A stretch of DNA of 64,000 nucleotides from Meghimatium bilineatum (taxonomy: Eukaryota > Mollusca > Gastropoda > Stylommatophora > Philomycidae), in contig CM067298.1 of NCBI GenBank assembly GCA_034231615.1, positions 26,306,528 to 26,370,527 on the forward strand. Reading direction: 5' to 3'. Made by a program: the position numbers and the translations under genes. The notes below the pieces were generated by a model, which did not search any database, was not told the origin of the DNA, and saw nothing but the letters and a program-made list of their open reading frames with translations. This document shows, one piece after another, positions 20,585 through 31,259 of this stretch (within the stretch, counting starts at the first letter, position 1; the number at the start of each line of letters is the position of its first letter).

Positions 20585-22038
20585 GCTCTACTTAATAAGA
20601 GAATTAGTCTGATATCGAAGGTTATACATGACAAGAGAATTAGTCTGATATCGAAGGTTATACATGACAAGAGAATTAGTCTGATATCGAAAGTTTTACT
20701 TGACAAGAGAATTAGTCTGATATCGAAAGTTTTACTTGATAAGAGAATTAGTCTGACATCGAAGGTTTTACTTGGTAGAGAATTAGTCTGATATCGAAGG
20801 TTATACATGCTAAAAGAATTAGTCTGATATCGATGGTTCTGCTTGATAACAAAATTAGTCTGATATCGATGGTTCTGATTGATAACAAAATTAGTCTGAT
20901 ATCGAAGGTTTTACTTGATAGAGAATTAGTCTGATATCGAAGGTTCTACTTGATAGAGAATTAGTCTGATATCAAAGGTTTTACCTGAACTTGATAGAGA
21001 ATTAGTCTGATATCGAAGGTTTTACTTGAACTTGATAGAGAATTAGTCGAATATCGAAGGTTCTACTTGATAGAGAATTAGTCTGATATCGAAGATTTTA
21101 CTTGAACTTGATAGAGAATTAGTCTGATATCGAAGGTTCTACCTGATAGAGAATTAGTCTGATATCGAAGGTTTTACTTGAACTTGATAGAGAATTAGTC
21201 TGACAGCGAAGGTTCTACTTGATAGAGAATTAGTCTGATATCGAAGGTTTTACTTGAACTTCATAGAGAATTAGTCTGATATCGAAGGTTCTACTTGATA
21301 GAGAATTAGTCTGATATCGAAGGTTTTACTTGAACTTGATAGAGAATTAGTCTTATATCGAAGGTTCTACTTGATAGAGAATTAGTCTGATATCGAAGGT
21401 GCTACTTGATAGAGAATTAGCCTGATATCGAAGGTTTTACTTGAACTTGATAGAGAATTAGTCTTATATCGAAGGTTCTACTTGATAGAGAATTAGTCTG
21501 ATATCGAAGGTGCTACTTGATAGAGAATTAGTCTGATATCGAAGGTGCTACTTGATAGAGAATTAGTCTGATATCGAAGGTTTTACTTGAACTTGATAGA
21601 GAATTAGTCTGATATCGAAGGTGCTACTTGATAGAGAATTAGTCTGATATCGAAGGTTTTACTTGAACTTGATAGAGAATTAGTCTTATATCGAAGGTTC
21701 TACTTGATAGAGAATTAGTCTGATATCGAAGGTGCTACTTGATAGAGAATTAGTCTTATATCGAAGGTTCTACTTGATAGAGAATTAGTCTGATATCGAA
21801 GGTTCTACTTGATAGAGAATTAGTCTGATATCGAAGGTTCTACTTGATAGAGAATTAGTCTGATATCGGAGGTTCTACTTGATAAAGAATTAGTCGGATA
21901 TCGGAGGTTCTACTTGATAGAGAATTAGTCTGATATCGGAGGTTCTACTTGATAGAGAATTAGTCTGATATCGAAAGTTTTACTTGATAAGAGAATTAGT
22001 CTGATATCGAAAGTTTTACTTGATAAGAGAATTAGTCT
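20585..22038. repeat. 35-45-bp minisatellite, about 39 copies
   Basis: GAGAATTAGTCTGATATCGA plus AGGTTCTACTTGATA gives 35 bp. Longer units insert TGAACTTGA. GATATC, a 6-bp palindrome, sits at the centre of nearly every unit. Confidence 0.96.
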
Positions 22039-22279
22039 GGGGAAAGATGTTAGGGTGAACCTCTATTTCTGTACGAAGACGTATGCAAACTCAATATGCA
22101 GATAAGGAATATATACGGAATCATGGGAACATTATAACATAAAACCTGCTGTACAGAGGGGGAAGATCCGGAATGGTATAAAGGGAAAAGTGATAGCAGC
22201 TAGTTTTAATGGCTGCACGTCTAAGAATACAAACAACAGCATAGGATGGTACAAGTAGACATGAGATTTCTTGTTCTTA

Positions 22280-22402
22280 CCATGGAAGACTCTTTGTGGC
22301 TCAGATTGTGAGACACATGAATCATCGTCATGGATCGTAGATTAAATTGTTATAATACAGGAATAATACTGTTGTCTAAAAAGACGGAAAGGTGCCTACT
22401 AT
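22280..22402 (+). repeat. dispersed repeat family F
   Basis: CTCAGATTGTGAGACACATG, CATGGATCGTAGATTAAATT and AAAAGACGGAAAGGTGCCTA are in the order seen at 4555-4655. Confidence 0.65.
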
Positions 22403-22795
22403 GTAAAAACAAAAAGTTATAACACATACACGTAGCAAGACAGAAGTAAGGTAATACTAAACAAAACTAAGACACGATAACACATACTGAAGGAAAGAAA
22501 GTCACAAAAATGAGGAACGATAACATGAAGATAAAGAAACGAAAACGCAAAAAAAAATAAAAAAAAAAAATAAAAATGATAAAATAACAAATAAAAATAA
22601 ATAATACAAAAGTAAAAGAAAATGTTAATACTAAATTAAAGAAATGCTAACGTGAAACTAAAGTAATGATAACATGAAACTAAAGTAATGATAACAGAAA
22701 AATAATGACATGATAACATAAACATGTAAATAACCCAACAATACTGTTTTACCTGTGCAACAATAGACTAACAGAATAAAGTCTATAAGACTTAC

Positions 22796-22867
22796 ATTCG
22801 TTTTAAGCTGGCTAGATCTGCAAATGCCCTTGATGGAATCTGTGTTATGTGATTCTCCTCAAGCCGT
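22796..22867 (-). CDS. slit: slit exon: domain 2, LRR1
   Basis: A 72-nt exon with acceptor AG at 22868-22869 and donor GTAAGT at 22790-22795. The reading is RLEENHITQIPSRAFADL then ASLKR and a split Ile codon. It matches the Slit domain 2 repeat of the form RLEQNxIxxIPxxAFxxxxxLRRI. The next intron in the transcript, about 9.6 kb, is the one that contains the 51/54-bp acceptor-bearing minisatellite and the 35-45-bp array. Confidence 0.94.
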
Positions 22868-23035
22868 CTGAAACAGTCGCACATATTCATACTTTTATTT
22901 ATCTTTGTTTAGCTAAAATTTTCTGGTAAAAATATCACGGGTTAGGATCGTATATTTTCATAAATTCAAATTCTGGAATAATAAAAGAAGAAGGAATTTA
23001 AAAAAATGAGAGATTCATACTTGATCAAATCGGAC

Positions 23036-23290
23036 TAGCAAGCTGGGGATTTCCCAGGCATATTGATTAAGTCATTCGATTTGTGCTCATGAGGTCGTGG
23101 GTTCAAATCCAGTTCCCAACATCTTGTTTATAAATGGAGTTTTTTCGGAGGTCCATTAGGAATATCGTTATCGCTTGAATCTAAGGAGTTACGTGTTATG
23201 ATCGGTACTCTCGGCAGGTGTCTTGCCTACACGCTGAGAAGGACGGATTAGAGGGACGGATTAAATATGGGATTACCTGAGTACAATGAA
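23036..23290 (+). mobile_element. SINE-B copy (tRNA-like head)
   Basis: GATTAAGTCATTCGATTTGT, then the B-box-like GGGTTCAAATCCAG, then CATCTTGTTTATAAATGGAG. The head is tRNA-like, with a related copy at 27357-27600. It ends near TGGGATTACCTGAGTACAAT. Confidence 0.75.
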
Positions 23291-23959
23291 GTAATTATCT
23301 AGGCATTTTAAGCCCTTTAAGATTCAGCATGTATTTCCACAACCCAATTCGTTTGAAAGGTAGCTTTCTATTATATTAGTCTTTATATTAATATTCATTA
23401 TATCTTCTTATAGTATTTTAGTATTGACATGTCTCCTGACATGCCAGACTGATAAATGTACATTTGTGCACCCCGTGATGTTGTCTGCACATTAGTGATA
23501 TATTGTCAATCTTGATATTCAATCGTTCCTTCTAGAACATCCTTTAAACAGAAGTCACCTTTATGCGTCTAAGAGATTTAATTTCTCTGATTTAATAAAT
23601 ATCTTTCATTTCTTACCAATAACATATCTATATTTGTCTGAATTTTGTTGCTTTCCAATAATCTTGTTTTCAGATATTTGGTTAAGAAGTTCTTTGCGCC
23701 ATCGACACGTATAAGACCTACTGCCACACACCATCATACAATGTTGAAGAAACGAAATGAATGAAATATCCTTCTAAAGTGATGCATTTGACTTTTCAAT
23801 TGATTTTCATTGTTAACTGCGTATATTTTGTGTCGACTGCCAATGAAGATCACGGACAAAGACAAATTAGTCATTTTAGAAGGATAATTAACTATGAGCC
23901 AGTATGTCTTATATATGTCGATGGTTACGCTAGCATTAGTAGTTGTACTGTTTATAACT

Positions 23960-24300
23960 AAATGACAGTTCATTAGACTACAATCATCCCAAATTGATTT
24001 CATTCTCGTTAGACAAAGACAAAAGAGACACATCAGTGATGCAAGAGTTTTCCAAAACATAGACATTTACACAATCACAGACCTGTTATGCTCACTGAGA
24101 AAAGCAAACACATAAGAATAACACAAAGAAAAGAAACAAGACAATGGCAGGAAAAAGTTCTAAACTTTAAAAATTCTAGAAAAAACAATAAAAAGCGATG
24201 AATTATATAAGGAAATGACTCTAATTTTTCAAACTCTACCAAAAGAAACTGATACCATCCAAAAAGAATGGGATATTTTCAAAAATGCAATGTTAAAACA
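23960..24300 (+). mobile_element. non-LTR retrotransposon, end of the endonuclease domain
   Basis: One frame reads IDFILVRQRQKRHISDARVF, then QNIDI and, slightly frame-disturbed, DLLCSLRKAN. This is the 'QIDYILV-x-x-R ... V-R-x-x-x-x-x-x-x-S-D-H' end of LINE AP endonucleases. It is followed by a charged linker (TLPKETDTIQKEWDIFKNAM) typical of the EN-RT spacer. The minisatellite at 24331 follows at once. Confidence 0.65.
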
Positions 24301-24330
24301 ACTACAAAATCTAATTCTGTGAAGCGTGCA

Positions 24331-25100
24331 TTAAAGGTGACACTAAGTACCTTGATATGAAGCACAATTAAAGGTGAAACTAATCAGAGTGTTTAATGCT
24401 ATGAAGAAAGCATTAAAGGTGACACTAAGTACCTTGATATGAAGCACAATTAAAGGTGACACTAAGTACCATGATATGAAGCACAATTAAAGGTGACACT
24501 AAGTACCTTGTTATGAAGCACACATTAAAGGTGATACTAAGTACCTTGATATGAAGTACGCATTAAAGGTAATACTAAGTACCTTGATATGAAGCACGTA
24601 TTACAGGTGACACTAATCAGAGTGTAATGCTATGTAGCATGCATTAAAGGTGATACTAAGTACCTTGCTATGAAGCACGCATTAAAGGTGACATTAAGTA
24701 CCTTGATATGAAGCACGTATTAAAGGTGACACTAATCAGAGTGTATTGCTATGAAGCATGCATTAAAGGTGATACTAAGTACCTTGATATGAAGCACACA
24801 TTAAAGGTGACACTAAGTACCTTGATATGAAGCACGCATTAAAGGTGACACTAAGTACTTTGATATGAAGCACAATTAAAGGTGACACTAAGTACCTTGA
24901 TATGAAGCACAATTAAAGGTGGCACTAAGTACCTTGTTATGAAGCACGCATTAAAGGTGATACTAGTACCTTGCTATGAAGCACGCATTAAAGGTGACAC
25001 TAAGTACCTTGATATGAAGCACAATTAAAGGTGACACTAATAAGAGTGTATAATGCTATGAAACAAGCATTAAAGGTGACACAAATAAGAGTGTCTAAAG
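24331..25100. repeat. 38-bp minisatellite, about 20 copies
   Basis: CATTAAAGGTGACACTAAGT plus ACCTTGATATGAAGCACG. Some units are replaced by a variant with CTAATCAGAGTGTATTGCTA, which recurs about five times, giving a mixed two-type array. Confidence 0.95.
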
Positions 25101-25394
25101 AACGACCGACTATTAATTTGAGCACATGTAGGTTTATCTCATGCAAATTAACGAGCTGGAGAGTATGCAGTCATGAATATCTCGGTTACCGTATCCAATT
25201 TGCTCTACTTGAAGGCATGGATTGCCTTGTGTTGTATGTGGATCCGCTGAAAGCTATTTATGTTCATATTTCGTTATAAATGAGACTAGTGACTCCCACC
25301 CCATTCCAACAATGTTAACGACAGTACAGAGTACCTTGAACATCTAAGTGAAATACATGCCTGCAACTGACACTTTTCACTGAATCCTTTTGTA

Positions 25395-25640
25395 GGGGTC
25401 TTCCTCCGCTCCGCCTATGAAGTTTCCAATTCTGTTACCTCTTCCACATTTGTTCTTGGCCAGTAATACCTCTGTCGCCCTGCTCTCTTCTTATTCCCTG
25501 TAAGTTCCAATAAAGGACATGTATATTCATGTTGTTCTCTGAGGGCGTGTTGAATCCGCGTTCTCTCCAATATCTCTAACCGCTTTGGTTTCAACAATGT
25601 TCTCCTCGATTTCATAGGCACAGATGAATTCAAGTGTAAA
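25395..25640 (-). mobile_element. possible LINE C-terminal fragment
   Basis: The 72-codon minus frame has LTGNKKRAGRQRYYWPRTNV, resembling the 'G-x-R-x-R-G-R-Q-R-x-x-W' tail of RT polyproteins. No YLGS or YADD segment accompanies it, so this is only a suggestion. Confidence 0.3.
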
Positions 25641-26104
25641 CAACCGATATATTTGATCTGTTTGGTTTACTATTCGGTATACATTTGTCACCAGAGCCGA
25701 TAATCAAATACCAAGACATTCCATTCTATTGACGGTTTTTGTGGGCTCGTTCAGTCTTCAGTCGCTCAGCGGTAGTCGATTACGGAGAGACAACTGCACA
25801 GTTTATCTTTCTTATCCGGCGTCGTAACGGAGGGTTGAATGGAAATACGATCACAAATCAGAACAAATCCGTCGACGCGGCTTTCAAGTCTCCCGTGAGA
25901 TATGAGTGGAAGTCAAATTTTGGGTTCTCAGAAGTCTAATAACAAACTTTATCATGGTTAAATATTCGCATTCAACCATCGATTGTACCACAAAATACTT
26001 ATACACGTGACCATTATGTTGTACTCAGGGGACGATTTGAGCTTCTTACCAGTTTTAAAATACCAAATTTTCTTTTAGGTCTTACCTTTTCTCTCTCTTT
26101 CTTT

Positions 26105-26475
26105 CGATATCTTTAAATTGAACATTGCCATGGTTTTCTTCACCCCTTATGAACATGAACATTGACATTGTTTTCTCTATCCCATATAATCTTAAACACG
26201 AACATTGACATGATTTTTCCTATCTCTTATAATCTTAAACACGAACATTGACATAATTTCCCCTATCTCTTATAATCTTAAACACGAACATTGACATTGT
26301 TTTCTCCATGCCGTATAATCTTAAACACGAACATTGACTTGATTTTCCCTATCTCTTATAATCTTAAACACGAACATTGACATGATTTTCTCTATCCCTT
26401 ATAATCTTAAACACGAACATTGACATGATTTTCTCTATCCCTTATAATCTTTAACTTGAACAATGACACGATTTT
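26105..26475. repeat. 43-bp minisatellite, about 8 copies
   Basis: AATCTTAAACACGAACATTG plus ACATGATTTTCTCTATCCCTTAT-like variants. Confidence 0.93.
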
Positions 26476-26699
26476 CTCCATCTCTAATACCATTCAACTT
26501 GAACACTACCATGCGGACTCCACAGTGTCATGTGGACTCAGTGTCAATGGTTGACAAGAACGTATCTCACCACAAGAGGTACAGATTAAATGATCAATTG
26601 TTCATGTTGTTCATATCACTCTTCTATAAAATAATATTTCTGTTTTTTTCTTCATATAACGTATTACTGTTCTACTAATTGTTCATGGTTTACTTCCAT

Positions 26700-27060
26700 A
26701 TATCAGGATTGCTTTCGTTTAATCTCCAAGAAGTGTCTTGATTTGATGAAGAGATTTTTGCACGGACAGCAAAAATATGTTTCGCAGGATGTTCTTCATT
26801 TTGTGAAGTCTCGCCTTTGCTTGGGTTACTTTACATTTGACTTTTGAAATACATCTTTCACTTGCTGTTATCAAAATAGCCAAATATTAAAATCAAATTT
26901 GTTCACCTACCCCCAGCTGGTAATTGTCTTCTACAACGATATTTATCATTTCTTGTAACATTGTTTCATTGTTTTACGAATACAAATGATGTCATCAGTA
27001 TATCGCATGTTGTGTATATTATGCCCTCCATATGATATTCCTGTACTGTCTGTATGGGTC
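26700..27060 (-). mobile_element. non-LTR retrotransposon RT remnant (YTDD)
   Basis: The minus strand reads HNMRYTDDIICIRKTMKQCY, the RT catalytic box with the usual N-x-R-Y-A-D-D-x-x-x context and Ala replaced by Thr. The flanking sequence has stops. It is a short decayed piece. Confidence 0.7.
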
Positions 27061-27079
27061 TCACTATTTCATTACACAC

Positions 27080-27245
27080 ATTCAGTTCTTCTTCTTCTTC
27101 AGCGTACATTCTCAAACTCCCGCTGGATCTCTCTTGTAGCAGAACAGTGGTATTACTAGATTTCCAGCATGATGTAGTCCAGGAAATGGAAAAGCTTTAT
27201 GTCGCCGTTTCATTTTCGACAATGGCCCGATACATCCATCTTGGT
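27080..27245 (-). mobile_element. SINE-A2 copy
   Basis: TTCTTCTTCTTCAGCGTACA, CTCAAACTCCCGCTGGATCT, TGTAGCAGAACAGTGGTATT and CGACAATGGCCCGATACATC are in the reversed family order. Confidence 0.8.
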
Positions 27246-27356
27246 CGGACACAGTGAATTTTAAGAACAACTGGTGATATTTTGCAGATCACTAACAGTT
27301 CATACGTCAATAAAACCATATGAAATCGCAACCATTTCTACGAAAGTATCTTTAGG

Positions 27357-27600
27357 TATCTTTCTGGATTAGTGGTTAAGCCGATCGCTTTGTGCTTAAG
27401 AGTTCCTGGGTTCGAGTTCCGCTCGCGACATCTTATTTACATATGATATTTATTTGTTCCGAAAATCCTTGGGAATTATCGTTTCAAACTACGTACTTCG
27501 AGTGGTCCTTTCGGTATGCCGTTTCTTTGAGAACGATGGAGTGCATGAAATAACTATAGTTAAATGAAGCCAATCCTCTACGACTTTTCAATCTAATAAA
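27357..27600 (+). mobile_element. SINE-B copy with clear A and B boxes
   Basis: GGATTAGTGGTTAAGCCGAT (A-box region) followed by CCTGGGTTCGAGTTCCGC (B box), then a 160-bp body containing CGAGTGGTCCTTTCGGTATG. It is not a functional tRNA gene: no cloverleaf closes and the body runs on. Confidence 0.8.
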
Positions 27601-29344
27601 ATATATAAAGTTACTGACGTTATGCCAGCTACATCATCTCAGGTATCCCGTTAGTCAATGAAAAATATGAGCCTAAAACTGGTGTGGGCAAAATATGGAC
27701 CTAAATTGGTGTGAGAAAATATGGACCTAAACTGGTGTAGGCAAAATACTGCTCGTGAAACCATTTTTCTGGTCCGCCAGGAGAATCTAAAAATACTATA
27801 TGCACCCATCAACCCCCCCTCCCCCAATCGAGATAGCAAAACATTATTGGGAGCTCCAAGAGACTTATAATGGACATTTTTGACCATATTCAACGTAAGA
27901 AAATCCTCAATCCGATCCACCGACCCAAAATAGGTTGTCAACTTCTGGGACCTAACACAATATTTTCCAAAACTCCTCAATGGAGTACACATCAAATAAA
28001 CAGATTGGGTGACGGCACACAACCATATCTAAGCTCCTGTTGAGTGTTTGTACAGGAAACTACAGAAACAAAGATCCATAGAAATGAGAAACTGAATATC
28101 TCCGATAAGTTCGCTAGTGAAAGCACATACCTATAGTTAATTGAAAAACTGATTTAAATTGTTGTTCTGTACATGTCATGTCCAGACGTTCTACCCTTCT
28201 TACTGAAAGTATTATCATCTGATCACTAACAATGTAGCTGCTGGAGCCTTTTTCTCTCATTCTGGATATTTTCTTTTGAGATGAGTGGACAGAACAGTGA
28301 TTTGAATATTGAACACTAGTATTGTACTTATAATACAAAAACCTTTCACATTCCGTGAATATGCTTTGTTTCTGGTGATGTCTTTCGTTTGTTTCCTGCT
28401 AGTCTCTGTTCCAACAGATAAATCCGTGTCGGCTGTCCATCTTAAACTCTCCTGATAATTGTGTTTCATCAACGTCTACAATTTCTCCGATGGCCACCTG
28501 ACGCGAGAGGACAGGACCGGCTATTTGATTAATTAAGATAAAAAGATGGGGTTTCCTGACAGTCTGACTCTAGGGACAGTTTGTAGAAATGTGAGTACCC
28601 CACTCCCGGACAGTCATAACCGATAGTGAAAATGACTGTTTCCTGAGAGGAATCACATAGAAGTTGGATGGTCAGTTGATGTAGACTGGGGAGTGGGCGT
28701 CAAATTACCTCTACGGTAGCGACACAGCTTTTGCATTTCTCATATTGTGAATTGACAGGAAATACTTTTACAGTGTGATGCTGATGTGTGATTTTCATGT
28801 CTGTCTGAAAGCTTGTTCGTGTTTAGTCCACAGCCAAAACATTCTCAAGATGGCATATACGTCGTGTATGCTTAGTAATGTTATGAGTACCCTCAAAAAC
28901 TCACAGTGGATGAGTGTAGTATATGTGTTGTACTTACTTCTACACAAGGTATATGCTAGCAAAATTGTTGTGTTAAAATTAGAAGTGACATTATGTTATA
29001 TGTACTTCTATACAAGTTGTATACTAGCAAAATGAGTGTCTTTGAATGACAATTGACATTGTGTTGCTAATGTCGAAAATGGAGCAAAAAACGGTTACAT
29101 TGTGAATTGTTATTAATAATGTATTAATGTATTATTAAAGACTGTTAGGAGTGGATGTCACAAAACAGTCATATTGAGCATAAACTGGCATTCTAAATAA
29201 AACGTTAGGGGGGGGGGGGAACGAAGGCGCATTCGCAGCCACACGTGAACCACTACACCGCATTTCGATCTCCTGGTTACATCATAAATATTGGTAAAAC
29301 TTAGAAAAAGGGCAGACAAATTTTGAAATGATAAATAAAACAAG

Positions 29345-29510
29345 GTACAGCCACAGTTGGATGTGTTGGGCCATTGACGTGAATAAAACGGCAACACAAC
29401 TCATTTCCATTCTCTGAACTACAGCGTGCTGGAAATCTAGTATGGTCATTGTCTTGCTACAAGAGAGATCCAGCGGGAATGAACGCTGAAGCAGAAGAAG
29501 AAGAAAGATA
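29345..29510 (+). mobile_element. SINE-A2 copy
   Basis: GTTGGATGTGTTGGGCCATT, AAAACGGCAACACAACTCAT, TCTTGCTACAAGAGAGATCC and a GCAGAAGAAGAAGAAAG tail. It ends about 60 bp before the donor side of the LRRNT exon. Confidence 0.8.
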
Positions 29511-29572
29511 ATATCATTTTTGGTTACAGATACAACTATTCTGATCCCAAATACTTCAGAAGCAATACTCAC

Positions 29573-29717
29573 ATTTCGATAGCAGATTCGGGAATGTTGT
29601 CTGGTATTTGAGTGAGTCCCTTGTCTCGACAATCTACAACACCATCAACACAGCGACACTGTCGTGGACATAGATTTTCTTCCATGCATTCTACTGAGTG
29701 TCGACTCTCAAATGTTG
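29573..29717 (-). CDS. slit: slit exon: inter-domain linker and domain 2 LRRNT cap
   Basis: A 145-nt exon with acceptor AG at 29718-29719 and donor GTGAGT at 29567-29572. It enters in phase 1 and leaves in phase 2. After a linker (TFESRHSVECMEEN) it reads LCPRQCRCVDGVVDCRDKGL and TQIPDNIPESAIE. This is a textbook LRRNT cap with Cys spacing C-x3-C-x-C-x6-C, and it matches the start of Slit domain 2 (CPxxCRCxDGIVDCRxKxLTxIP). In characterised Slits domain 2 contacts the first Ig domain of Robo. The exon opens that domain here. Confidence 0.95.
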
Positions 29718-30745
29718 CTGGAAAGACGACACACAAGCTGTATGTACTTTGTAATACAATTTACTATATGAACATAAATGTATGTCAAAACATAGGGCCT
29801 ATATGAAACTATAATGATAATTTAATACATCAGATTTATTATGGATGTCATGGCTGATGTTTACAATATATGCTTACATTTCTTACACAATAGCTTCTGT
29901 CAAAGCAACCCCTTAAAAATCGCACTCTTTCTCGATTCTTTCACTCTTTCATCACTAATTAATCTGTTTCTAATTTTTAAATTTTATTATTGAACTATTT
30001 CACTCTAATTCACTATTTCACTAATTGCCTATTTCACTGATTTAAAAATTCACTAAGTCACTATGTGAAGAACATTATTTTTTTTAAATGACCTTACATA
30101 CGCAAAGTGTAAGCCAATAAAATGAACAAAACATAACTTAAGAGAAAATAGAAGAGAACTGATCCGGAACTGGAAGTACTAGATGAGGACATGAACAGTT
30201 GGAAGGCTATGTAGAGCTATGCTCCAACGAAAGTCAGATACAAGATATCGTGTTGTGTTACTGTTGAGACCTAGAGTTGTTGATTGAATCACATATTGAC
30301 ATCCAGTGTTAAATTGTTGAGAATTAATGTTTATGTATGCATCTCCTATGAACAACTAAATTAATAATAACTACGTTTACATTGTTGAGACTTTGAGTTA
30401 CATAATAAATTGCCGAGTGACAACCAATGTTAAATTCAGGAACTGTCTGTATTGTCATTGTTATATTGTACTGATAGAGCGGTTTGAATTGCTGACTAGC
30501 TGGTTAGTTGGTTGCTGATCCAGCGGTATATGGGCTCATGCAGTTGGACCCATTTCAGTTGTATGAAATATGTATGTGTATATAACTTGGCTCAGGGTGG
30601 ATCGAAGATCCACAGACTTCCCAGCACTATAATGTCATTATAATGCTGACTAGCTCATTAACATGTTTATTGTTGTGTGTCTGTGGTAAATCTCGAGCAT
30701 GGAAACAGTATAATAAATATATTTATGAAATGTGTAGATACATAC
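29718..30745 (-). other. slit intron between domain 1 LRRCT and domain 2 LRRNT exons
   Basis: About 1.0 kb, the shortest intron and the only one without a long minisatellite. It holds a short TTTCACTAAT-type run (29970-30060) and a CAAC-tail SINE (30480-30645). The rest is unremarkable AT-rich sequence. Confidence 0.8.
30480..30645 (-). mobile_element. SINE-C copy (CAAC-tail family)
   Basis: The minus strand reads ATAGTGCTGGGAAGTCTGTG, CGATCCACCCTGAGCC, ATACCGCTGGATCAGCAACC and ends in CAACTAACCAGCTAG. The order matches the better copy at 54235-54445. Confidence 0.75.
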
Positions 30746-30909
30746 CGTCACACTTGAAGTCATCTTCTTGCAGTTCTGAAATTTCAGCGTTGCGCAAATG
30801 AAGAGGCTGATGACACTCAGTGAATAGTGCTAAAGTTGGATTCCTGCGTAGCCACCGAGAAAACCACGCTAGATGGCAATCACAGACCAATTTGTTGTCA
30901 TTGATTCTT
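30746..30909 (-). CDS. slit: slit exon: domain 1 LRRCT cap
   Basis: A 164-nt exon between an AG at 30910-30911 and the donor GTATG (30741-30745). It starts RINDNKLVCDCHLAWFSRWL and ends EDDFKCD plus one base (phase 1). CDCHLAW with the later TECHQPLHLR and FKC gives the four-cysteine LRRCT cap (C-x-C ... C ... C). Its wording is that of Slit domain 1 (CDCHLAWLSxWLR ... LRGxNV ... FxC). The cap closes the first LRR solenoid. This exon and the next make the assignment to Slit firm. The following intron, about 1.0 kb, is the shortest in the window and has no minisatellite. Confidence 0.95.
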
Positions 30910-31259
30910 CTGGAAGGCAACAATAAGAAGTATGAAGATACAAACTATTTAAATTAATGTTATACGTGAATGTAATTTTGTTATATTGTCTTATAAAAAT
31001 AGGTTCAAATGGATTATATATTGTCTTTTGTACTCGAGTTTGCCCTATATTTTCATCGTTGCTCACAATATCACTTGTCGAGTATACCATTCAGAGAACG
31101 TAATTTCGTCCCTCACAACATCACTTGTCGAGTGTACCACTTAGAGAACGTAATTTCGTTGTTTTAAGCTATAATCAGCCGACATTTCGTTTAAGTGCAT
31201 TTCAAACATATAATGCAAGAAGCATTGCTAGATCACCAGACATCAATAATTATTGGCGG

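Larger units (their letters stand above)
13227..22795 (-). other. slit intron between domain 2 LRR1 and LRR2 exons (the acceptor-array intron)
   Basis: About 9.6 kb. It contains the 51/54-bp array (13298-17347), SINE-A (17590-17860), a TA tract (18618-18642), LINE RT (18642-19350), SINE-D (19395-19645), inverted and direct 35-45-bp arrays (20236-20366, 20585-22038) and family F (22280-22402). I recognise nothing in 17870-18600, 19650-20230 or 20370-20580. 22410-22785 is A-rich with a weak AACATGAAACTAAAG repeat. Confidence 0.85.
22868..29572 (-). other. slit intron between domain 2 LRRNT and LRR1 exons
   Basis: About 6.7 kb. It contains two SINE-B copies (23036-23290, 27357-27600), a LINE endonuclease remnant (23960-24300), the 38-bp array (24331-25100), a possible LINE tail (25395-25640), the 43-bp array (26105-26475), an RT remnant (26700-27060) and SINE-A2 copies (27080-27245, 29345-29510). 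27659-27745 has a three-copy repeat of about 30 bp (GGACCTAAACTGGTGT). I see nothing recognisable in 23300-23950, 25645-26100 or 27750-29200. Confidence 0.8.

Noticed and set aside
27357-27440. tRNA gene
   Set aside because: A and B boxes are present but no cloverleaf closes and a SINE body follows.
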